Source of the DNA: Acetobacteraceae bacterium
GTDB lineage: Bacteria > Pseudomonadota > Alphaproteobacteria > Acetobacterales > Acetobacteraceae
Assembly (NCBI GenBank): GCA_030044345.1
Contig: JASHVY010000491.1
Location: 1-6,746, forward strand
DNA: 6,746 bases
Direction of reading: 5' to 3'
The notes below the pieces were generated by a model that saw only the letters and a program-made list of their open reading frames with translations, ran no database searches and was not told where the DNA came from. Shown here in pieces: positions 1 to 5,140 of this stretch. The position numbers and the translations under genes were made by a program. The stretch's first letter is position 1. Each line of letters begins with the position of its first letter.

Positions 1-280
1 CATCACCATCGTTCCGCGCGCGTGTGAGCGCGATCGCCGGATCGAGCAGAAGGAAAGCCGTGGCCGCGAAATCGAGGCCGGCAATCACGCCGGGCTGGCG
101 CGCGACGAGCGCGGTCTCGGCGCGCGCGCCCGCGGGCACGATCGCATTCGAGGTGAGATCGCCGGCGCGCCCGAGATCCTCGGCGAGCGCCGCACGCACG
201 ATGGGCTCGACCAGCAAGGCGGGGAGGGGGGTGATCGCCCCACCGCGATCTTCCGAAACGATATCGCTCTGAGTGTCCAT
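1..280 (-). CDS. nadC: Nicotinate-nucleotide pyrophosphorylase (carboxylating), N-terminal part
   Basis: Converts quinolinate and PRPP to nicotinate mononucleotide, CO2 and pyrophosphate, the third step of de novo NAD synthesis, in the cytoplasm. Only the first 93 codons are in the window; the gene runs off the left edge (the family is usually about 280-300 residues). Translating from the ATG at 280 gives the typical N-terminal domain: a helix with EDLGRAGDLTS at residues 34-44, then an LVARQPGVIAG segment at 58-68 and a FLLLDP segment that follows it. The phosphoribosyltransferase barrel and its catalytic residues are outside the window. The gene follows nadA on the same strand, 50 nt after its stop, and is very probably co-transcribed with it. 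The start has no strong Shine-Dalgarno; only GCGGTAAAATAG precedes it. That stretch belongs to a tandem repeat, so reinitiation or coupling to nadA is plausible. Identity is confident from family motifs; the exact start is less certain. Confidence 0.9.
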   Translation of the reverse strand, partial: MDTQSDIVSEDRGGAITPLPALLVEPIVRAALAEDLGRAGDLTSNAIVPAGARAETALVARQPGVIAGLDFAATAFLLLDPAIALTRARNDGD

Positions 281-282
281 GG

Positions 283-354
283 CTATTTTACCGCGAGCAT
301 CCGCAACTATTTTACCGCGAGCATCCGCGATTATTTTACCGCGAGCATCCGCTC
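283..354. repeat. Three-copy 24-bp tandem repeat at the nadA/nadC junction
   Basis: Three units start at 283, 307 and 331 with an exact 24-bp period. A 21-bp core is identical in all three; the units differ only in the two bases between cores and in the first base (TAG, TAG, TAA stop on the minus strand). Read on the coding strand, the unit is GGATGCTCGCGGTAAAATA plus flanking bases. Its first copy is the real 3' end of nadA (residues RMLAVK and stop), so the other two duplicate that gene end. The period is eight codons, so all copies stay in the nadA frame and each ends in a stop. Each also contains an ATG that opens a five-codon frame (MLAVK). The last copy abuts the nadC start, two bases before its ATG. 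Strand-slippage expansion is the simplest origin (inference). Confidence 0.9.
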
Positions 355-1314
355 GACCGTCCTGCGCGCTCTCACGGCGATGGCGGGATCGATCGTCACT
401 TCATGCGTCATCGTCTCGAGCGCATGGCGGATCTTGCCGAGCGTGATCCGTTTCATATGCGGGCAGAGATTGCAGGGGCGGATGAACTCGAGCCCCGGAT
501 ATTGCACCGCGACATTGTCGCTCATCGAGCATTCGGTGATCAGCACCACCCGCCCGGGCCGGTTCCGCTCGACGTAGGAGGCCATGCCGGCGGTCGAGCC
601 CGCATAATCGGCCTCCGCCACCACGTCCGGCGGGCATTCGGGATGGGCGAGCACGACCACGCCCGGATGGGCGGCCCGAAGCTCGCGGATCTCGGCGGCG
701 GTGAACCGCTCATGCACCTCGCAATGGCCCGCCCAGGCGATGATCTGAACGCCGGTCTCGGCGGCGACATTCTTCGCCAGATATTCGTCCGGCAGCATGA
801 TGACGCGCCCGGCGCCGAGCGATTCCACGATCTTCCGCGCATTGCCCGAGGTGCAGCAGATATCGACCTCCGCCTTCACGGCCGCCGAGGTGTTGACGTA
901 AGCCACGACCGGCGCATCCGGATAGCGCGCGCGCATCAGCCGCACATCCTCCGGCGTGATCGAGGCGGCGAGCGAGCAGCCGGCCCTGAGATCGGGGATC
1001 AGCACCGTCTTCTCCGGATTCATCAGCTTCGCCGTTTCGGCCATGAACTGAACCCCGGCGAGCACGATCACATCCGCATCCACCTCCATCGCCTTGCGGG
1101 CGAGGGCGAGGCTGTCACCGGTGATATCGGAGACGCAATGGAAAATCTCGGGCGTCTGGTAATTGTGCGCCAGGATCACCGCATTGCGTTCGGCCTTGAG
1201 AGCGAGGATCGCCTCGATATCGTCGGCGAAGACGCCCCATTCGAGAGGCGGAATCACCGGTCGGACACGCTCATAGAGCGATGCGGTGCGGGCGATCGTC
1301 GCGGCATGGGACAT
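331..1314 (-). CDS. nadA: Quinolinate synthase A
   Basis: Condenses iminoaspartate with dihydroxyacetone phosphate to quinolinate, using a [4Fe-4S] cluster; second step of de novo NAD synthesis, cytoplasmic. From the chosen ATG the protein is 327 residues, normal for the family. Visible signatures are AHNYQ near residue 49, FMAETAK at 90-96, PDLRAGCSLA at 108-116, DICCTSGNA at 151-159, GHCEVH at 196-201, HPECP at 224-228, GSTAGM at 239-244 and CNLCPHMK at 281-288. By comparison with characterised NadA proteins the three cluster ligands should be C113, C198 and C284. The frame stays open to an ATG at 1398, but the start at 1314 is preferred: GGAGGAAGCC lies directly before it, the known family N-terminus begins here, and the upstream ATGs fall inside an operator and near the predicted transcription start. 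The last codons form the first unit of the tandem repeat. nadC follows; nadB does not lie between them. Confidence 0.96.
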   Translation of the reverse strand: MSHAATIARTASLYERVRPVIPPLEWGVFADDIEAILALKAERNAVILAHNYQTPEIFHCVSDITGDSLALARKAMEVDADVIVLAGVQFMAETAKLMNPEKTVLIPDLRAGCSLAASITPEDVRLMRARYPDAPVVAYVNTSAAVKAEVDICCTSGNARKIVESLGAGRVIMLPDEYLAKNVAAETGVQIIAWAGHCEVHERFTAAEIRELRAAHPGVVVLAHPECPPDVVAEADYAGSTAGMASYVERNRPGRVVLITECSMSDNVAVQYPGLEFIRPCNLCPHMKRITLGKIRHALETMTHEVTIDPAIAVRARRTVERMLAVK

Positions 1315-1318
1315 GGCT

Positions 1319-1324
1319 TCCTCC
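1319..1324 (-). promoter_or_regulatory. Ribosome binding site that fixes the nadA start
   Basis: The minus strand reads GGAGGAAGCCATG, with the GGAGG core ending a few bases before the ATG at 1314. It is the best Shine-Dalgarno in the window. It decides for this start over the in-frame ATGs at 1326, 1380 and 1398, none of which has a comparable site. Confidence 0.8.
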
Positions 1325-1326
1325 AT

Positions 1327-1345
1327 AATGCTCACATAGAGCATT
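1327..1345. promoter_or_regulatory. Palindromic operator O1, nadA leader (putative NadQ site)
   Basis: A perfect inverted repeat: AATGCTC at 1327-1333, a 5-bp spacer (ACATA), and GAGCATT at 1339-1345. It lies in the presumed 5' leader of nadA, only 2 bp upstream of the ribosome binding site core. The same palindrome recurs 54 bp upstream, which makes chance unlikely. Assignment to NadQ is inferred from the adjacent nadQ gene and from the practice of such regulators binding ahead of NAD synthesis genes. I cannot confirm the published motif from memory. Confidence 0.7.
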
Positions 1346-1351
1346 TTTGGG

Positions 1352-1366
1352 CCGGACCAAGTCCGG
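1352..1366 (-). other. Small inverted repeat in the nadA leader
   Basis: CCGGAC at 1352-1357 and GTCCGG at 1361-1366 form a perfect 6-bp inverted repeat with a 3-nt loop. It sits between the two operators, just downstream of the predicted transcription start, so it would be a 5'-end hairpin in the nadA mRNA. Such a hairpin could stabilise the transcript, but no function is shown. Confidence 0.35.
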
Positions 1367-1378
1367 AAACGAATGGCC

Positions 1379-1409
1379 ATTATGCTTCCCGTGAGCATAA
1401 GCCTGTCAA
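1379..1409 (-). promoter_or_regulatory. Putative sigma70-type promoter of nadA-nadC
   Basis: On the minus strand a perfect TTGACA (1409-1404) is followed after 19 bp by CATAAT (1384-1379), 5 of 6 against TATAAT. The spacer is longer than the ideal 17 bp. Transcription would start near 1371-1373, giving a leader of roughly 57 nt. Operator O2 covers most of the spacer and overlaps the -10, which supports both calls: a bound repressor would block polymerase directly. Confidence 0.5.
1380..1400. promoter_or_regulatory. Palindromic operator O2, overlapping the nadA promoter (putative NadQ site)
   Basis: The plus strand reads TTATGCTT (1380-1387), a 5-bp spacer CCCGT, and GAGCATAA (1393-1400). This is an inverted repeat with 8-bp arms and one mismatch. 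It shares the ATGCT(C/T)-N5-GAGCAT core and the spacing of O1; the centres are 54 bp apart (about five helical turns). It lies between the candidate -35 and -10 of nadA and overlaps the -10. Binding by NadQ is inferred. Confidence 0.7.
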
Positions 1410-1473
1410 CAGGGGGCGCGCAGTCCTGCCATGCGCGCAGCTTTCAGCGTGCCCTTCTTCAGCGCGCCAGATG

Positions 1474-2406
1474 TCAGCGAGCGGGTGCGAGCGGCAGCTT
1501 GGTGCCGGCGACCGCGCGCTCGCGTAGCACCGCACGGCGGAAGCGGAAGAGCCGTGCCGGGCGTCCGCCGGTTTCGGCGATCATTCCCCCCGTCTCCTCG
1601 ACCAGCTCTTGGCGCGCGATCAGGCGGCGGAAATTCTGCTTGTGCAGTTGCACGCCGGCGAGCGCTTCGACCACGCGCTGCAGCGCGAGCAGCGTGAAGG
1701 CGGGCGGCATCAGCTCGAACACCACCGGGCGGTATTTGATCTTGGCGCGCAGCCGGGCGATCCCGGTCGCGAGGATCCGCCGGTGATCATGCAGCATGGG
1801 CGCGCCCGGCGCGCCTGCCCGTCCCGCCGCCTCGCCCGCCTCCGGAACGAGGCCCGTTTCGTAGAGAAGCTCATAGCGTTGCAGCGAAAGCTCCTCGTTC
1901 CAGGCCTGGTGGTTGAGCCCGAAGGCGATCGCCGCGCGCTCGGCTCGCTCACGCCGGAGGGGTGCTCCATCGCCCGATTTCGCCCAGGCGCCGAGCGCGG
2001 GGGCGATCACGGTGCGGATCGCCGCCGGCTCACCCTCCCGCCGGTCCTCCCAGGGGAAATAGCGGTACCAGTCCTGCCAGCTCGCCCCGGTCCCGGGTGC
2101 GGTCGGCGCCTCGCGCGCAAGCCCGAGATAGCTGATCGAGATGGTCCGCCGCCGCCCGCCGCCCACCATCCGGTCGCGGTCGGCGAAGGTATAGAGCTGC
2201 TCGACGAAGCCGAGCGGATGCCGGGTCCGTTCCTCGACCCAGGCGCGCAGCCCCGATTGCAGGGAGCGGTGGCCCGATTCGAACGGGCCGGAGGGCAGTG
2301 CCTTTCCGTCCTCGACGGTCAGGATGCGCGGCGCCGCCTCGTTGGCCGCCACCACGACCGCGATGAGCTCTGCCGCGAGGCGCGTCTCCTCCGCCCCGCC
2401 CGTCAT
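1474..2406 (-). CDS. nadQ: NadQ-type Nudix/winged-helix regulator of NAD biosynthesis
   Basis: A predicted transcriptional repressor of de novo NAD genes, 310 residues from the ATG at 2406. The N-terminal half (about 8-140) has a Nudix fold: a beta-strand AELIAVVVAA, then GPFESGHRSLQSGLRAWVEER, then FVEQLYTFADRDR and ISISYLGL. The last two resemble NrtR-type Nudix regulators. The Nudix box is degenerate: the catalytic REUXEE pattern is not there, which suggests ligand sensing instead of hydrolysis. The C-terminal part (about 228-290: ELMPPAFTLLALQRVVEAL, NFRRLIA, GRPARLFRF) is the winged-helix DNA-binding domain shared with NrtR. The gene ends 159 bp before the nadA start, and two matching palindromes sit in that gap. 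It starts 28 bp after panB and is probably co-transcribed with it. No clear Shine-Dalgarno precedes 2406, and no operator was seen near its own start. The family is confident; direct regulation of nadA and the effector are inferred. Confidence 0.85.
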   Translation of the reverse strand: MTGGAEETRLAAELIAVVVAANEAAPRILTVEDGKALPSGPFESGHRSLQSGLRAWVEERTRHPLGFVEQLYTFADRDRMVGGGRRRTISISYLGLAREAPTAPGTGASWQDWYRYFPWEDRREGEPAAIRTVIAPALGAWAKSGDGAPLRRERAERAAIAFGLNHQAWNEELSLQRYELLYETGLVPEAGEAAGRAGAPGAPMLHDHRRILATGIARLRAKIKYRPVVFELMPPAFTLLALQRVVEALAGVQLHKQNFRRLIARQELVEETGGMIAETGGRPARLFRFRRAVLRERAVAGTKLPLAPAR

Positions 2407-2434
2407 GGGTCTGGGGAGAAAGGAAATCGCCCGT

Positions 2435-3274
2435 TCATTCGGCGGCCCTGGGTGCAGATTTCGGCAGGTAGCAATGTTCGGGCCCCGGAAAGCGCCGGGC
2501 GCGAACCTCCGTTGCATAGGCGTCCACCGCCGCGGTCACGGCGGACCCGAGATCCGCGTAGCGCTTGACGAAGCGCGGGGCGAAGGACCCGGTGAGGCCG
2601 AGCAGGTCCTCGGTGACCAGAATCTGCCCGTCGCAGCCCGCCGAGGCCCCGATCCCGATGGTCGGGATCGGGAGGGAGGACGTGATCGCCCGCGCCACCG
2701 GCTCGAGCGTGCCTTCGATCACCACGGCAAAGGCGCCGGAAGCGGCCACTGCGGCGGCATCTGCGGCCACCCGTTCCGCCTCCGCCGCCGTCCTTCCGGT
2801 GGCGCGAAAGCCGCCGGCGCTCTGCACCGCCTGCGGCATCAGCCCGACATGCCCGCAGACCGGAATGCCGCGGCGGGTGAGGAACTGGATGGTCGGCGCC
2901 ATCTCCGCCCCGCCTTCGAGCTTGACGCCGCTTGCGCCGGTCTCCGCCATCACCTTGGCCGCGGCGCGCCAGGCGCGCTCCGGGCTTTCCTGGTAGCTGC
3001 CGAAGGGCAGATCGACGATCACGGCCGCCCGGCTGGTTCCGCGCACCACCGCCGCCCCATGGGCGATCATCATCGCGAGCGTCACCGGCAGCGTGGTCGC
3101 GAAGCCGTACACCACCATGCCGAGCGAATCGCCCACCAGCAGCAGATCGACATGGGGGTCGAGCAGGCGCGCCATGGGCGCCGTATAGGCGGTGAGGCAG
3201 ACGAGCGGCGTGCCCCCCTTGCGCCCCGCGATCTCGGGGATGGAGATGCGCTTCGAGCCCGTGAGCGTGCTCAT
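2435..3274 (-). CDS. panB: 3-methyl-2-oxobutanoate (ketopantoate) hydroxymethyltransferase
   Basis: Transfers a hydroxymethyl group from 5,10-methylene-THF to alpha-ketoisovalerate to form ketopantoate, the first committed step to pantothenate and CoA; a cytoplasmic TIM-barrel enzyme. The 279 residues match the family length. Signatures run in the expected order: VGDSLGMVVYG at 47-57, VDLPFGSY at 87-94, VKLEGG at 117-122, GHVGLMPQ at 141-148, VIEG at 185-188 and IGIGASAGCDGQILV at 206-220. By alignment to the E. coli enzyme, D49 and D88 bind the metal, K118 and E120 line the active site, and E187 is the proposed base. The ATG at 3274 has a modest GGACGGGG upstream. The C-terminal extension after residue 265 is short and ordinary. 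No panC follows; nadQ does, 28 bp downstream. It is grouped with NAD genes, so this looks like a small cofactor cluster. Confidence 0.96.
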   Translation of the reverse strand: MSTLTGSKRISIPEIAGRKGGTPLVCLTAYTAPMARLLDPHVDLLLVGDSLGMVVYGFATTLPVTLAMMIAHGAAVVRGTSRAAVIVDLPFGSYQESPERAWRAAAKVMAETGASGVKLEGGAEMAPTIQFLTRRGIPVCGHVGLMPQAVQSAGGFRATGRTAAEAERVAADAAAVAASGAFAVVIEGTLEPVARAITSSLPIPTIGIGASAGCDGQILVTEDLLGLTGSFAPRFVKRYADLGSAVTAAVDAYATEVRARRFPGPEHCYLPKSAPRAAE

Positions 3275-3321
3275 GCGCCCCGTCCGTATCCCACGTTTTT
3301 ATCGCGCAGCGTGACGCTCTG

Positions 3322-3338
3322 CCCGGCTTTCCGCCGGG
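3322..3338 (-). terminator. Weak terminator-like stem-loop between rpmG and panB
   Basis: CCCGGC and GCCGGG form a perfect 6-bp stem with a 5-nt loop, 20 bases past the rpmG stop. A second small hairpin (AGCG-TCA-CGCT) follows at about 3308-3318. On the minus strand no T-run follows; the nearby homopolymer is A-rich in that sense. A classical intrinsic terminator is therefore not shown. It may attenuate transcription, stabilise the rpmG 3' end or do nothing. Confidence 0.3.
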
Positions 3339-3358
3339 GCAATGCCACTTGATTTCGA

Positions 3359-3526
3359 CTACTTGATCTTGCCTTCCTTGAAGGCGACGTGCTTGCGCAG
3401 CTTCGGGTCGTATTTGCGGAACTCGAGCTTGCCGGTCTGGGTGCGCGTGTTCTTCTTGGTCACGTAGAAGACGCCGGTATCGGCGGACGAATTGAGCTTG
3501 ATCTGGATGGTGTTGCTCTTGGCCAT
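3359..3526 (-). CDS. rpmG: Large ribosomal subunit protein bL33
   Basis: A 55-residue ribosomal protein of the 50S subunit near the E site, too short for most ORF filters. Translation from the ATG at 3526 gives MAKSNTIQIKLNSSADTGVF, then YVTKKNTRTQTGKLEFRKYD, then PKLRKHVAFKEGKIK. The order and length match the family closely. No cysteine is present, so this is the zinc-independent (C-minus) form, the type also found in E. coli. The protein is strongly basic. AAAGGAT about 9 nt upstream serves as ribosome binding site. rpmG is often near rnr in alphaproteobacteria; here an S41 peptidase gene separates them. A stem-loop follows the stop. Adenine-poor but lysine-AAG-rich codon use fits a highly expressed gene in a GC-rich genome. 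Confidence 0.97.
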   Translation of the reverse strand: MAKSNTIQIKLNSSADTGVFYVTKKNTRTQTGKLEFRKYDPKLRKHVAFKEGKIK

Positions 3527-3561
3527 GGCACGGGATCCTTTGCGCGCGGAAAATGCGCACC

Positions 3562-3590
3562 CGCCCGCGGAAGGTCAAGCCGCCTTGACC
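3562..3590 (-). promoter_or_regulatory. Perfect inverted repeat upstream of rpmG with a possible -35
   Basis: GGTCAAG (3573-3579) and CTTGACC (3584-3590) form a perfect 7-bp inverted repeat with a 4-nt loop, 11 bp after the peptidase stop. On the minus strand its second arm contains TTGACC, a 5 of 6 match to a -35. A weak CATTTT lies 17 bp downstream of it. It could be an rpmG promoter with an operator, or a short terminator for the peptidase gene. No T-run follows, so the terminator reading is weaker. Confidence 0.35.
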
Positions 3591-3601
3591 CGATCGCGGC
3601 T

Positions 3602-5140
3602 TTACTCGGGCGGAAAGAGCGGCCGGCCGGCCGGCGGCAGCAGCGCCGCTGCGTAGGCTGCCGGATTGTCGATCAGCACCCGCGCCGCCACCATGGAAGC
3701 CTCGCTCCCCACCGTGGCCGGGCAGGCTGCGCGGATCGCCAGGATCTGAGCGAGCGGAAAGGGCGGGCGGGCCATTTCGTGCTGATAGATCGCGCGCGCC
3801 AGCGGCTGGGACCCGCCGGCGAGAAGCGCAAGCTGCCGGTCGAGCGCCGGCTGGCCCAGGCTCGTGCAAACCTGGGGCAGGATGCCGAGGCTCTGGATCG
3901 GCCAGCCGCGCGGCGCCAGCACCTGGCTCCAGGTGACGAAGAGCTCGCCGCCATCGGGGAGCTGATCGATCGTCTGCACCAGGCCCTTGCCGAGCGTGGC
4001 GCTTCCCACCACCACCGCCCGCCCGTTATCGGCCAGCGCCGCAGCCAGGATCTCGGCGGCCGACGCCGTGAGCCCGTCCACCACCACCACCACCGGCAGA
4101 TCCCGCGCCATATCCGCCCCGGACGCTGCCCAGATATGGCGCGCGGCGGGATCGCGCCCGGCCGTGGTCGCGATGATCCCGCGATGGAGCAGCACGTCCG
4201 CGGCATAGACCGCCTGATCGAGCAATCCCCCGCGATTGCCGCGCAGATCGAGGACGATGCCCTGCGGCGGGTCGGAGACGGAAAGTCCTGCAGCGATCTC
4301 GTTGGCGAGGTGCGGCCCCGTGCTGGCATCGAAGGCGCTGATGCGCAGCACCAGCATCTCATGCGCGCGGCTTGCGAAGACCGTTTCGGGCGCGGGCTCG
4401 TGGCGCGGGAGGGTCACCGTGTGCACGCCTGTGGCCAGGTCGAAGAGGGTCAGCACCACCGGCGTGCCTTCCGGCCCGGCCATCTCATCCTCCGCCCAGC
4501 GCGCGGTTCTGCCGCGCGTCGGCGCGCCGTCCACGGAGAGAAGCCGCTCACCGGGCAGGATATGCGCATCGCTCGCCGGGCTTCCGGCAGCGACAGTCAC
4601 GATGACGATCGCGCCGCTCTGCAGCGCGACCGTGAGCCCCGTGCCGATCCAGCCCGAGCGAAGCGCCCGCTCGCTCGCCGCATCACCGGGCGCCACGTAG
4701 CGCGAATAGGGATCGAAATGATTGAAGAGCTCATCGAAGAAGGCTTCGGTGACGCCGTTCGGCCCGACCGCGCGCACCGAGGGGGATTCCTGCCATGAAG
4801 CTGCGGCGAGCGCGGCGATCGCCGCGCCCCATCCGGCCACATCGTCCGCCGGCGGTTCCGGCCGCACCGCCAGGATCCGGTCCGGCAGGGAAAGGCGGAG
4901 CGTGCCGGCGGAAAGATCCGTCGCGAGCGATGGATCGAGCGCGGTCAGACCCGGCAGCCCCCAGAGCGCCAGCGTCGGCAGCGAATAAGAAACGAGCGTG
5001 CGCGGCTGCATGAAGGCGAGCGCCTGGGTGAAGACCGCCTGGCTCAGCGCTGTTGGAAATGGCGGGATTGTCCCCGGCGGCGTCTGCGCTTCAGCCGGAA
5101 CGATCAGCAGCAGGAACAGAAGGGCGCGGGCCGGAATCAC
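3602..5140 (-). CDS. Exported PDZ/S41 carboxyl-terminal processing peptidase
   Basis: A 512-residue serine peptidase of the CtpA/Prc (MEROPS S41) family, expected in the periplasm, cutting near protein C-termini. Residues 1-18 look like a Sec signal peptide: a hydrophobic ALLFLLLIVP core and an AEA-Q cleavage site. Residues 130-152 (VTEAFFDELFNHFDPYSRYVAP) are the usual segment before the PDZ domain, which spans about 160-245. The S41 core spans about 255-425. It has GIVLDLRGNRGGLL at 294-307, TASAAEI at 358-364 and ATLGKGLVQ at 381-389. S360 and K385 are 25 residues apart, exactly as in the E. coli Prc Ser/Lys dyad (S430/K455), so it should be active. The first 110 residues after the signal and the last 85 are not recognisable to me. 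It starts with GTG overlapping the rnr stop (GTGA), without a Shine-Dalgarno, so translation is probably coupled. Substrate unknown. Confidence 0.88.
   Translation of the reverse strand: MIPARALLFLLLIVPAEAQTPPGTIPPFPTALSQAVFTQALAFMQPRTLVSYSLPTLALWGLPGLTALDPSLATDLSAGTLRLSLPDRILAVRPEPPADDVAGWGAAIAALAAASWQESPSVRAVGPNGVTEAFFDELFNHFDPYSRYVAPGDAASERALRSGWIGTGLTVALQSGAIVIVTVAAGSPASDAHILPGERLLSVDGAPTRGRTARWAEDEMAGPEGTPVVLTLFDLATGVHTVTLPRHEPAPETVFASRAHEMLVLRISAFDASTGPHLANEIAAGLSVSDPPQGIVLDLRGNRGGLLDQAVYAADVLLHRGIIATTAGRDPAARHIWAASGADMARDLPVVVVVDGLTASAAEILAAALADNGRAVVVGSATLGKGLVQTIDQLPDGGELFVTWSQVLAPRGWPIQSLGILPQVCTSLGQPALDRQLALLAGGSQPLARAIYQHEMARPPFPLAQILAIRAACPATVGSEASMVAARVLIDNPAAYAAALLPPAGRPLFPPE
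4078..4092 (-). repeat. (CCA)5 / (GTG)5 trinucleotide run inside the peptidase gene
   Basis: Five consecutive GTG codons on the coding strand encode V350-V354, the hydrophobic strand before the catalytic-serine loop. Slippage here would add or remove whole valines without a frameshift. The run is short and probably just reflects valine codon preference. Confidence 0.6.

Noticed and set aside
283..354. CRISPR-like array
   Set aside because: The units are directly adjacent (2-3 variable bases between cores), with no spacers and no cas genes; it is a simple tandem repeat of a gene end.
1315..1398. Longer N-terminus for NadA from ATG 1398 (28 extra residues)
   Set aside because: The extension runs through both palindromes and the predicted promoter -10, has no ribosome binding site and does not resemble NadA N-termini.
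1416..1438. Stem-loop GCGCGCA / TGCGCGC after nadQ as a terminator
   Set aside because: The arms are 7 bp with a 9-nt loop but no T-run follows on the minus strand; GC-rich sequence makes such pairs common.
403..1527. Long plus-strand open frame opposite nadA (374 codons)
   Set aside because: It lies antisense to an unambiguous nadA, and its product is rich in H, R, G and D with no recognisable domain. This is the usual by-product of GC-biased third positions.
2407..2517. Upstream extension of NadQ to ATG 2517
   Set aside because: It would overlap panB by more than 80 bp and adds a proline- and arginine-rich stretch unlike the family; the first strand of the Nudix fold starts soon after the ATG at 2406.
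2403..3869. Minus-strand frame of 488 codons across panB, rpmG and the peptidase 3' end
   Set aside because: It is out of frame with three well-supported genes on the same strand and its product is A/R/G-rich without motifs.
1609..4798. Other long plus-strand frames (1609-2568, 2324-3352, 3389-4798)
   Set aside because: All are antisense to nadQ, panB, rpmG and the peptidase gene, have low-complexity composition and cross real gene boundaries. No ribosome binding site or domain supports them.
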